From Pomacea canaliculata (lineage: Eukaryota; Mollusca; Gastropoda; Architaenioglossa; Ampullariidae): a stretch of 64,000 nt of DNA. A program made the translations under genes and the position numbers. The DNA is taken from contig NC_037592.1 of assembly GCF_003073045.1 (NCBI RefSeq), forward strand, positions 10,816,007 to 10,880,006. The letters are read 5' to 3'. The first letter of the stretch is position 1. Each line of letters opens with the position of its first letter. Under the pieces are notes generated by a model. That model saw only the letters and a list, made by a program, of their open reading frames with translations, ran no database searches and was not told the DNA's origin. Positions 10,440 through 18,047 of the stretch are shown here, piece by piece.

Positions 10440-11605
10440 ATTTTAACCCTGCAGATGGCCCTTGAAGGTCCAGTTCTAACTGGATCAACGCTGCTCATTT
10501 TCCTACAAGTAAATATTGATGGTCTGCCACTCTTTCACTCCTCATGTAATCAGTTTTGGCCTATTCTGGGGAGAAAATATAGTCCTGTAGAAACTGACCC
10601 TTTTGTAATTGGCTTGTACTGTGGGGAGAGAAAACCCGAAGATGTTAATATGTTTTTACAAGACTTTGTAAGGGATATGACAGAATTACAGCAAGGGCCT
10701 GTGCAACTAGAAGTGTCACGATCAACAGTTGGACATGCGCATTCTTTCCAATAACAAAACACGAGATCACTTCAGGTTGGGAGGTCCAAGTAATTATTAT
10801 ACACGAAAACTTCAAAAATAAATAGCAATACACGAAACTTCCAAATTAAGCAGTTTGAACCATACACTTTCCCTCGTACACAACGATATCAGAGTTACAC
10901 TAGCATACACCAAATATTATGAAATGCAGATACTAAGACCGCACGCAGGCTGGTCTACAGCAGTTTCCAAAACTGCAACTTAAATCCACAATAACAGTTT
11001 TACACAGCAACAAGTTATCACACTTATCTGTTCACTAAATCATAAGGCAAAAATCATAATCATAACTGCAGTTAACCATCCTGACATGGCATGAACTCTA
11101 TGAATGTAAAACTCAAGTCAACTATTTGACACAGCCAGCAAGAAAACACAGTCAAGTGGCTAGGATACTCAGGTTGCACATCAAATCACGCTAGCACCTA
11201 CAATACTGAGGGTGCACATTCTCACTCATGCACGGGAAAAGGTGATAACCACATCTACAGAGGTAACAACCCCTTTACCGTCACAAGAAGGTATCCCTCA
11301 GTGTGTACAGATTAATTTGTCTTGTTTCATCAGTGATGCACCAGCTCGCGCGTTTGTAAAGCAAGTGAAAGGTCATTCACGATATTATGGCGTGTGAAAA
11401 GTGTGTACAAAAAGGATTTTGGGATGGAAAGGTTGTTTACCCTGAGCTTGGCTGTTCCCTCGAACGGATGCTCAATTTGATGAAATGTGCTTTTCAAATC
11501 ACAAAACTGGAGAATCTCCTCTCAGAACTCTTAGGAATGGTTTCACAGTTTCCATTAGATTATATGCATTTAGTGTGTCTTGGAGTTATGAGAAGGTTGC
11601 AGATG
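10440..11605 (+). pseudogene. CMC/CACTA-like transposase relic with ~520-bp insertion
   Basis: First part (about 10500-10725): VNIDGLPLFHSSCNQFWPIL, PFVIGLYCGERKPEDVNMF. Second part (about 11305-11605): INLSCFISDAPARAFVKQVK, GHSRYYGCEKCVQKGFWDG, then SQFPLDYMHLVCLGVMRRL. These motifs follow one another directly in the transposases I recall, so the roughly 520 bp between about 10730 and 11300 look like an insertion. The frame then stops at QMKERE. The last ~90 bp recur at 12644-12700 and, decayed, at 15596-15665 inside the cassette-exon array. Confidence 0.7.
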
Positions 11606-11679
11606 AAAGAGCGTGAATAACGAGAGTGAGTGAGGAAAGTATTCAGAATGCGTGTATGGATAACATAAATTATTTGCAG

Positions 11680-11721
11680 TTCACCTATTCTTTCTTCACT
11701 GATCGATACCAACACAACCAG
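11680..11721 (+). CDS. Possible small exon before unit U1
   Basis: ATTATTTGCAG precedes and GTACGG follows a 42-nt open piece reading FTYSFFTDRYQHNQ. A copy at about 12760-12801 has the last Gln codon changed to TAG, and a shorter copy lies near 12019. The acceptor resembles that of the linker exon at 15008. Exon status is inferred from splice signals only. Confidence 0.3.
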
Positions 11722-11763
11722 GTACGGAGTGTAAGAAGTCTTTTTGCGTGTTTATTTTTTCAG

Positions 11764-11930
11764 CAACCCAACCATCAAAAGGGGGCTCCAGCCATCGCAG
11801 AAAGAAAAAAGCAATACACCACCTAACCAGTTACATTGGGACAATGGCAGAGGGTTTAGAGTTCGATGACATCCTTCCTCTTAGTAACATTCTTATCGAT
11901 CGTATGCATCGATTTGTTACAGATAAAAAG
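11764..11930 (+). CDS. Cassette exon U1
   Basis: Acceptor TTTATTTTTTCAG, donor AAAAAG|GTAAACC. 167 nt (2+165). Encodes (x)TQPSKGGSSHRRKKKAI, then GTMAEGLEFDDILPLSNILI and a tail ending TDKK. Strongly basic start followed by two predicted amphipathic helices around a Gly-Leu. Reading on without splicing stays open for about 40 codons into VNHHKASNYKALR and SEESFQNACMDN. The nearest relatives are U5 and U6. Confidence 0.6.
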
Positions 11931-12086
11931 GTAAACCACCATAAAGCCAGTAACTATAAGGCTCTAAGGTCTAAAGTGAGTGAGGAAAGTTTTCAGAATG
12001 CGTGTATGGATAACATAAATTATTTGCAGTTCACCTATTCTTTCTTCACTGTGTAAGAAGTCTTTTTGCGTGTATATTTTTTTCAG

Positions 12087-12250
12087 CAACCGAAACAAAA
12101 GGAGGCTCACAGCACAGACGAAAGAAAAAGGCTATCCATCACCTCACTAGTTTCATTGAAACTATGGCCGCAGGCCTGATCTTAGAAGACATCCTACCAT
12201 TGAGTGTAATTCTCATCGAAAACATGGACAGATTCATCAAATCTAAAAAG
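12087..12250 (+). CDS. Cassette exon U2
   Basis: 164 nt (2+162), between CAG and GTAAACC. Encodes TETKGGSQHRRKKKAIHH, FIETMAAGLILEDILPLS and a tail ending KSKK. In frame with the same entry and exit phases as the other units. The intron that follows lacks two bases (AACTAAGGC) compared with U1, U5 and U6 (AACTATAAGGC). Confidence 0.6.
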
Positions 12251-12328
12251 GTAAACCATCATAAAGCCAGTAACTAAGGCTCTAAGGTACGGAGTGTAAG
12301 AAGTCTTTTTGCGTGTTTATTTTTTCAG

Positions 12329-12496
12329 CAACTGAAACCTCAAAAGGCGGCTCCCGCCACCGGAGAAAAAAAAAGAGCGATTCATCATCTAACTGGGTTT
12401 ATCGAAACAATCGCAGAAGGATTATCTTTGGAAGAAGTCCTTCCATTAAGTGCTGTTCTGATTAATGATATCAACAGATTCGTAGCTGCTGGAAAG
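12329..12496 (+). CDS. Cassette exon U3, one-base frameshift in A run
   Basis: 168 nt, one more than the 2+3n rule. The extra base is in the A run after CACCGGAG, where U4 has one fewer. Apart from this it encodes GGSRHRR, FIETIAEGLSLEEVLPLS and INRFVAAGK. The homopolymer position makes an assembly error as likely as a real lesion. Splice sites and flanks match the other units. Confidence 0.5.
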
Positions 12497-12574
12497 GTAA
12501 ACCATCATAAAGCCAGTAACTAAGGCTCTAAGGTACGGAGTGTAAGAAGTCTTTTTGCGTGTTTATTTTTTCAG

Positions 12575-12643
12575 CAACTAAAACCTCAAAAGGCGGCTCC
12601 CGCCACCGGAGGAAAAAAAGAGCCATTCACCATTTAACTGGGT
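12575..12643 (+). pseudogene. Cassette exon U4, truncated and fused to transposase copy
   Basis: Starts like the others (TKTSKGGSRHRRKKRAIHHL) but after CATTTAACTGGG switches into a second copy of the CMC-like transposase segment (YMHLVCLGVMRRL, 12644-12700) and that segment's downstream flank. The switch lies within GGGTATAT, close to the TTATAT of the donor copy at 11560, suggesting recombination at short homology. The second half of the cassette and its donor are missing. Confidence 0.7.
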
Positions 12644-12845
12644 ATATGCATTTAGTGTGTCTTGGAGTTATGAGAAGGTTGCAGATGAAAGAGCGTGAAT
12701 AACGAGAGTGAGTGAGGAAAGTATTCAGAATGCGTGTATGGATAACATAAATTATTTGCAGTTCACCTATTCTTTCTTCACTGATCGATACCAACACAAC
12801 TAGGTACGGAGTGTAAGAAGTCTTTTTGCGTGTTTATTTTTTCAG

Positions 12846-13012
12846 CAACCGAACCATCAAAAGGGGGTTCAACATATAGAAGGAAAAAAAAGGCAATACA
12901 TCATTTAACGTCTTACATTGCCACCATGGCAGAAACCTTGCAGTTTGAGGAAATCCTTCCTCTAAGTAATATCCTAATAGATCGTATGACACGATTTATT
13001 ACAGATAAAAAG
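12846..13012 (+). CDS. Cassette exon U5
   Basis: 167 nt with intact acceptor (TTTTTTCAG) and donor (AAAAAG|GTAAACC). Encodes TEPSKGGSTYRRKKKAIHHL, IATMAETLQFEEILPLS and a tail ending ITDKK. Against U6, about 26 of 55 codons differ but only four change the amino acid, the pattern of purifying selection on a protein. The introns on either side are nearly identical to those of other units. Confidence 0.65.
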
Positions 13013-13092
13013 GTAAACCATCATAAAGCCAGTAACTATAAGGCTCTAAGGTACGGAGTGTAAGAAGTCTTTTTGCGTGTTTATTTTTTCAG

Positions 13093-13259
13093 CAACCGAA
13101 CCATCCAAAGGTGGATCCACCTACAGAAGGAAAAAGAAAGCGATACACTACTTGACATCGTATATTGCCACCATGGCAGAACCTTTACAATTCGAGGAAA
13201 TCCTTCCTCTCAGCAACATCTTGATAGACCAAATGACACGATTTTTTACAGATAAAAAG
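13093..13259 (+). CDS. Cassette exon U6
   Basis: 167 nt with intact splice sites. Encodes the same protein as U5 with H to Y, T to P, R to Q and I to F changes, but uses different synonymous codons throughout. After its donor the sequence leaves the short-intron array and enters a longer intron (13260-13768) leading to a C-terminal exon, so U6 is the last unit of the packed cluster. Confidence 0.65.
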
Positions 13260-13768
13260 GTAAACCATCATAAAGCCATTAACTATAAGGCTCTAAGGTC
13301 ATAGAGGAACAAGTTTTGTAAATAGTTGAAACATGCAGAAAATGAAAACAGCATGGCTGAGATCAAATTTAAAACCAGGACATTCATTTATCTTTATTCA
13401 TAATCAACTCTAAACTGTTGCCAAAACATCTCTTTAAAAAGTTACTGATTGCTATTAATGACAACATTTATCATCAAAAGACTTGGTCTCTTGGCCTTTT
13501 GAATGTGTGCTGGCGTTTCCCTATCAGATACATTGAGATTGAAATAATCGGTGGGCTTGGCCAGCCACAAGTCTAAGTTGGCCTCAAATCAGTGACTTTC
13601 TGCTCCATAGTAATGCGCACTAACCAAAGCCTCAAGGAAATATTTAGTTACAACACATTTGGTCCCCAGAAGAATAAGCAGTCTTTCTTCTTTTGGAAAT
13701 TGTAAATTCACTTATATGAGAACATTGAGATGATGAAATTCTCAGACCAACGGTCTACCATTTCCCAG

Positions 13769-13849
13769 AGTCCAGCGCAAGAGACTCCAGAGCAAAAGAC
13801 TCCAGCGCAAGAGATGGAGCCCGAGCAGGAAACACAAAATGACCTGTGA
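13769..13849 (+). CDS. C-terminal exon A
   Basis: Acceptor GTCTACCATTTCCCAG; begins in phase 0, matching the phase-0 donors of the cassettes, and reads SPAQETPEQKTPAQEMEPEQ to a TGA. Acidic, Pro/Gln/Glu-rich tail with an internal TPAQE/TPEQK repetition. The last ~90 bases of the preceding intron are almost the same as those before C-terminal exons B and C. Confidence 0.6.
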   Translation, partial: SPAQETPEQKTPAQEMEPEQETQNDL

Positions 13850-13870
13850 CTTCTGCTTGCTGTCATCCAG

Positions 13871-13998
13871 TTTTTGGTGTTAAATCTCTTGTTAAATCTT
13901 TTGTGTTAAAGACTCGAATTAATCATAAACTGAAGCGTTACCGAAGAAAGTTACGAGCTGTGCAACAGCTATTTGGTTTTCTCCAAACTATATCTGAC
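13871..13998 (+). pseudogene. Cassette exon U8 copy, truncated
   Basis: Nearly identical to U8 (16482 onward): FGVKSLVKSFVLKTRINHKL, YRRKLRAVQQLFGFLQTIS, but broken at the end of TATCTGA, where Ser/Thr-rich unrelated sequence begins. It lies directly after C-terminal exon A, as U8 lies directly after C-terminal exon C. The 13.68-14.0 kb and 16.3-16.61 kb segments are therefore duplicates. Confidence 0.7.
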
Positions 13999-14868
13999 AG
14001 CTTCCTGTCATCCACCACGCACCAGTCAACCACCACGACCTCTTCTAGGTTACCAGTTGTCAGCACTACTACCCTCAAGACCACCCGGCCTTCTGTTCCC
14101 ACATTACATGGCACTACGGCCAACAGTAAGTCAGTGGTAGGATGAATATTGTCTGTCTGTCTGTCTGTCTGTCTGTGTCGCGTTCTTGCTATTACGACCA
14201 TCTCAGAATTCAAAACTGAACGTCTATCAGGTAACTGCTGATTTTTTTTCTCATTGGGGTGGATGAGTGCTCCCCCTTAAATGATGAAGAAGTGGATGAT
14301 CAGATGGTTGATTGGCTGGTTGGCTCATTCAATGGATGATCGGTCCATTTTCTAGCCCTGTGGTGGGACAGTGACAAGAAAGCATCTAGAAGACCAGGTG
14401 CATGCAGGCAGCTACACCCATCTTCAGGAAACAACGGGCGAAGTAGCCAGGCGGTACTATCAGTAACAACGAACGGGGACAGTTCGTGTTGAGGAGACCT
14501 ACTGTATTCCAAGACTGTGAACTGTGGGTCAGAGGCGGACCGCGTGTCCGGATATATGTGCAGATACGTAAGACCAAATCATCTCCTTAATTCATTATTG
14601 TGTAATTGTGTGTTTATGTCAACCTAATTTGCTTTTGTTTAATGCTTTTGCTGTGTACACCGTCTTGTCAGTTGGTGTGTTTGCCGGGTGGAGCGAGCCA
14701 GCTATAGAGACCCTTTTCCCCTCGTGCGAGTCAGGTCCAGCCTTCTCCCAGCCCAGTATACGTCACAGAGTGACAAAATTTTTCAGACTGTGCTCGCGCT
14801 GTTATGGATGACGTAAAAAAATACGTATGAGAGAGAGAGAGCGAGCGTTACTTAAAACGAGTAAAGAA
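13999..14868. other. Unassigned; Ser/Thr-rich piece and (TCTG)n microsatellite
   Basis: About 14000-14128 reads as a Thr/Ser-rich stretch (THQSTTTTSSRLPVVSTTT) followed by a donor-like GTAAGT. It could be a relic mucin-like exon brought in at the U8-copy breakpoint. A (TCTG)n run lies at about 14153-14176. The last ~60 bases before 14869 (GA-rich, then TTACTTAAAACGAGTAAAGAA) are presumably the 5' UTR of the exon that follows. No TATA box is evident. Confidence 0.45.
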
Positions 14869-14877
14869 ATGGAGGAG
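14869..14877 (+). CDS. Putative start exon (MEE) of cassette gene
   Basis: ATGGAGGAG directly followed by the donor GTAAGTCCC, phase 0. It joins in frame to the linker exon at 15008. The intron after it resembles the intron after exon 15243 (both start GTAAGTCCCTT and contain ATTAATTAAGACTTTTTT). The protein start is inferred from this in-frame linkage; there is no transcript evidence. Confidence 0.5.
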
Positions 14878-15007
14878 GTAAGTCCCTTTAAGTTTCTTAG
14901 TGCAACAATTTTTCTTTAGGATCAGGTTAAGTTTATTTAATGCACCCCCACACACATATGTATGGCTAGACACATTAATTAAGACTTTTTTTAAAAATTA
15001 TTTGCAG

Positions 15008-15050
15008 AGAAATAAAGAAGAAGAACAGCCAGGGCCAAGCGGAAAAAAAG
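15008..15050 (+). CDS. Charged linker exon of cassette gene
   Basis: Acceptor ATTATTTGCAG, donor AAAAAAAG|GTATGT. 43 nt encoding RNKEEEQPGPSGKK and one extra base, so it leaves in phase 1. Every cassette unit enters needing exactly one base, so linker to cassette to C-terminal exon stays open and gives a protein of about 100 residues. Confidence 0.5.
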
Positions 15051-15242
15051 GTATGTAAAAGTTAAACATCAGATCTGTAGAAAATAGTTCTGGATATTAT
15101 TTTCACTTTGGACCAATGATACCATATGAATGACATTATAGATTTCAAAATGACCTTAGAGGAAAAAAATTCTTAAATGTTTAAGATCTAATGTTTTATA
15201 ATTTTTGAAATGACTTTTTTTTCTCTCTTTTTTTCAAAATAG

Positions 15243-15268
15243 GTAAAGGAAAGAAACGAACTTTAGAG
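15243..15268 (+). CDS. Micro-exon, cassette-class phase
   Basis: 26 nt between TTTTTTTCAAAATAG and GTAAGTCCC. With the linker exon's last base it reads GKGKKRTLE and ends in phase 0, the same 1-to-0 phase as the cassettes. A relative with a near-identical upstream intron lies at 17265. It may be an alternative to a cassette. Confidence 0.4.
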
Positions 15269-15386
15269 GTAAGTCCCTTATATTTTGTCTGATTTTATTT
15301 ACCTGATATAGTAGGTTGAAATATGCACATGCACATGCCTAGAAACGTTAATTAAGACTTTTTTAAAATTATTTGCTGCCCGATAG

Positions 15387-15424
15387 CGACGACGACAACA
15401 GAAGCATCTCGCCGCAGCGAGAAG
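15387..15424 (+). CDS. Micro-exon, cassette-class phase
   Basis: 38 nt ending at donor GTACGTAC. Entered in phase 1 it reads ATTTTEASRRSEK and ends in phase 0. Entered in phase 0 it reads RRRQQKHLAAAR. The upstream intron repeats the ATTAATTAAGACTTTTTT block but has a poor acceptor (GCCCGATAG). Confidence 0.35.
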
Positions 15425-15520
15425 GTACGTACAATACGGAACGTTTATTTAACTTATATATATATACTCTAAAGGAAATATAATATTTATTTATTAATTC
15501 CATGTCCAAAGTCAACGCAG

Positions 15521-15665
15521 AATACCACGCTCATCAGAGAAGGATTAGAGCACAAGTTAGCAAATACATGAAAGGCTTATCAAAATCTAGATCTGAGAAT
15601 CTCCTCTCAGAACTCTTTCTGTAGGATTGGTTTCAGTTGCCATTAGATTATTTGTATTTAGTGTG
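15521..15665 (+). pseudogene. Decayed exon joined to transposase fragment
   Basis: CATGTCCAAAGTCAACGCAG is a plausible acceptor (its relative is at 16847). The open frame then runs at about 15593 into a third, degraded copy of the transposase segment (ENLLSEL; compare 11511-11585) and ends near TGTGTCTTCACTG. From there the sequence continues as the standard flank of a cassette unit. No donor is seen. Confidence 0.4.
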
Positions 15666-15735
15666 TCTTCACTGATCGATACCAACACAACCAGGTACGG
15701 AGTGTAAGAAGTCTTTTTGCGTGTTTTTTTTTCAG

Positions 15736-15890
15736 CTAAAGGTGGCTCTCGCCACAGACGGAAAATAAAAGCCATTGAAAATTTGTGTGGCCTGATCCAG
15801 TCGGCAGCAGAGGGACTAACCCTTGAGCAAATATTACCGCTAGGAATACGTCTCCTAACATCTTTTCAGGAATATGCCACTGGTCGAGAG
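15736..15890 (+). CDS. Cassette exon U7
   Basis: 155 nt (2+153), acceptor TTTTTTTTTCAG, donor CGAGAG|GTAAACC. Encodes (x)KGGSRHRRKIKAIENL, then AAEGLTLEQILPLGIRLL and a tail ending TGRE. It is the most divergent of the short units but keeps the Gly-Leu and ILPL positions. It lies downstream of the MEE and linker exons and upstream of C-terminal exon B, so 14869-16260 is the best candidate for one complete gene. Confidence 0.6.
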
Positions 15891-16170
15891 GTAAACCATC
15901 ATAAAGCCAGTAACTAAGGCTCTAAGGTCATAGATGAACAAGTTTTGTAAATGGTTGAAACATGCAGAAAATGAAAACAGCATGCCTGAGATGAAATTTA
16001 AAACCAGGACATTCATTTATCTTTTATCTCATACATGGAAATATTTAGTTACAACACATTTGGTCCCCAGAAGAATAAGCAGTCTTTCTTCTTTTGGAAA
16101 TTGTAAATTCAGTTATATGAGAACATTGAGATGATGAAATTCTCATACCAACGGTCTACCATTTTTCCAG

Positions 16171-16260
16171 ACTCCAGCACAAGAGTCTGCGGAGGAAGGA
16201 TGCCAGAAACAAGGAAGGGGGACAAACAAGGAAGAGGGACAAATTGCCCCCCTGCCCTAG
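16171..16260 (+). CDS. C-terminal exon B
   Basis: Acceptor GGTCTACCATTTTTCCAG; begins in phase 0 and reads TPAQESAEEGCQKQGRGTNK, ending GQIAPLP and TAG. Shares the (S/T)PAQE start with exon A and then diverges. Reached from U7 by an intron (15891-16170) that is homologous to the one after U6. Confidence 0.55.
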   Translation, partial: TPAQESAEEGCQKQGRGTNKEEGQIAPLP

Positions 16261-16394
16261 GGGAGGCAACCACAGGCAGGCCGGCTCACGGAGCATGATA
16301 AGAGCAGTCTTTCTTCTTTTGGAAATTGTAAATTCACTTATATGAGAACATTGAGATGATGAAATTCTCAGACCAACGGTCTACCATTTCCCAG

Positions 16395-16460
16395 AGTCCA
16401 GAGCAAAAGACTCCAGCGCAAGAGATGGAGCCCGAGCAGGAAACACGAAATGACCTGTGA
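16395..16460 (+). CDS. C-terminal exon C
   Basis: Acceptor TTTCCCAG; reads SPEQKTPAQEMEPEQETRND and stops at TGA. It differs from exon A by a short in-frame deletion and one residue. Part of the duplicated block that also contains U8. Confidence 0.5.
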   Translation, partial: SPEQKTPAQEMEPEQETRNDL

Positions 16461-16481
16461 CTTCTGCTTGCTGTCATCCAG

Positions 16482-16687
16482 TTTTTGGTGTTAAATCTCT
16501 TGTTAAATCTTTTGTGTTAAAGACTCGAATTAATCATAAACTGAAGCGTTACCGAAGAAAGTTACGAGCTGTGCAACAGCTATTTGGTTTTCTCCAAACT
16601 ATATCTGAAGGATTATCGTTGGAGGACTTCTTAAAACTTAGTCTCATTCTCCATACAGAAACTAATAAATTTCTAATTGCCGAAAAG
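16482..16687 (+). CDS. Cassette exon U8 (long form)
   Basis: 206 nt (2+204), acceptor CTTGCTGTCATCCAG, donor GAAAAG|GTAAAACC. Encodes VFGVKSLVKSFVLKTRINHK, YRRKLRAVQQLFGFL, ISEGLSLEDFLKLSLILH and a tail ending IAEK. It is about 13 residues longer at the start than other units and has a different upstream flank, with the same phases. The downstream flank soon diverges into a GTACATAC intron like the one after 15424. Confidence 0.55.
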
Positions 16688-16847
16688 GTAAAACCATCAT
16701 AAAGAAAAAGACACGCTATGAAAGTGTCCTGGAAGAGAGGAGGAGCCCTGTACATACACAATACAGAACGTTTATATAACTTATATATACTCTAAAGTAA
16801 ATATACTATTTATTTATTAATTCCAACCATGTCCAAATTCAATGCAG

Positions 16848-16903
16848 ATTAGATACCTTCGCTCGATTACCGAAGATCTACCAGAAGAAGCGGTGTTATT
16901 TAG
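16848..16903 (+). CDS. Possible exon, relative of 15521 exon
   Basis: Acceptor CATGTCCAAATTCAATGCAG (matches the flank of 15521), donor TTTAG|GTAGGT. Phase 0 reads IRYLRSITEDLPEEAVLF. It is preceded by a GTACATAC...TATATACTC intron matching the one after 15424. It would belong to a second, rearranged copy of the gene. Confidence 0.35.
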
Positions 16904-17264
16904 GTAGGTGGATGACTGTTTAGTCAAGCAAATTGTTACTTCATATATGGATTATTTAGGTAAATGAATGACAGCAAAAGTCACAATGTATTGAACCTGT
17001 GACTTTTTTTTTCAGCCTCTAGTTTAATGTTTATGTAACCATTCATTTCAGTTTCAATGTTATTTTTGTTCAAGTTGTTCTCATTTCATTGTCATTTATT
17101 TTTAAAATGAATGGATTGCATTTGTGTGTGTGTGGGGGGGGGGGTGTAGATACAGGGATTTAATGCATATGTGGTCCTTTGGCCGCCTTAAAAATTCTTT
17201 AATGTTTTAGACCTAATGTCTTATAATTTTGAAGTGACTTTTTTCTCTTTTATTTTCAAAATAG

Positions 17265-17293
17265 TGATGGAAGGGAAAAGAAGAAGACAAGAA
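17265..17293 (+). CDS. Possible micro-exon, relative of 15243 exon
   Basis: 29 nt between TTTTATTTTCAAAATAG and GTAAGTTCC, reading (x)MEGKRRRQE, 2+27 nt as in the cassette phase class. The flanking introns clearly match those at 15243 (both sides), showing that the 5' part of the gene was duplicated too. Confidence 0.35.
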
Positions 17294-17512
17294 GTAAGTT
17301 CCTCATGTTTCTTCTGATTTTATTTACCCTATCCTGACGACTGTGTTTACTTTGCATGCTTGGGAGTAGTGTTAGCTCAGGAAAAGCATTTTATGTTGCT
17401 TTTGCTTGCTTTGTGACAGTTTTATTTTGTTAGTCTTATTTTCTACTGAACTTGTCTTCCATAAATCACTGGTGTGTTATATGGGTATTCTTATACTAGT
17501 AGCCCCTGTGGG

Positions 17513-18047
17513 ACCCCGGGGTATGCTTGCCTAGCGAGCATTGCAAGAATAGGGTCCCTGCCATCCATGTCGCAAGAGGCGACTAAGGTGGACACCTCAC
17601 CTAGAGGTAAAATAGGTTGTGGTAGGGCTAACAACCCCACCATGTAAAAAAAAAACATGTTACAGAAACTGAAACCAGAGAATTAGTCACAGATGGCGAA
17701 GGCAATGAAGCACACCAGGCGACTGGACTTATGACGGACGTTAGCCAAACCCGAGAGGGAGCTGGCGCCCCGACAGCGGATTTACTGAAGCCGAGGCAAA
17801 AGTTGAGGGTGGGGTGCTGGAACATCCAGACCTTGTACCAGACTGGCAGGATGCACCAACTAGTCAAGGAGTTTGACAACTACAACTTGGACATCCTGGG
17901 AGTCAGTGAGGTCAGATGGACTGGCACGGGAAAGAAGAGACTATCGTCAGGACATACCATCTTGTTCTCAGGAAGATCAGACGCTCAGCACTCTGAAGGG
18001 GTAGCTCTACTCCTCAACAAGAAAACGGAAAAGGCACTGCTGGAATG
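17513..18047 (+). mobile_element. RTE-like LINE, 5' 535 bp only
   Basis: Begins CCCCTGTGGGACCCC, the same 5' end as the full-length copy at 52895, and carries the leader (GGGCTAACAACCCC at 17626) and the start of the endonuclease frame: [49 protein letters not shown]. It ends abruptly at GGAATG and host-like sequence follows. Losing the 3' rather than the 5' end is atypical of LINE insertion. No target duplication was recognised. Confidence 0.9.

Larger units (their letters stand above)
11680..16690 (+). repeat. Tandem array of related cassette exons
   Basis: Eight related cassette exons (units U1-U8) plus a truncated copy of U8 lie on the plus strand. U1-U6 are packed from 11764 to 13259, U7 is at 15736 and U8 at 16482, with the U8 copy at 13871. 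Six of them (U1-U3, U5-U7) end at a donor within the block GTAAACCATCATAAAGCC. U1-U7 are preceded by a block containing TACGGAGTGTAAGAAG and TTTTTGCGTG, ending in a T tract and CAG. Each encodes a helical peptide with consensus RRKKKAIHHLT..I.TMAEGL..E.ILPLS..LI..M.RF. Exon lengths are 2+3n, so each accepts one base from the previous exon and ends in phase 0. U8 and its copy use a different acceptor region. The function is unknown. Confidence 0.85.

Noticed and set aside
11212-11397. Frame starting MHILTHAREKVITTSTEV as a gene
   Set aside because: The second half is CMC transposase (INLSCFISDAPARAF); the first half is inserted sequence.
11680-16690. Array read as a CRISPR-like or tRNA-like repeat
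   Set aside because: Repeat units carry eukaryotic splice signals and open frames; a eukaryotic nuclear context and unit size rule out CRISPR.
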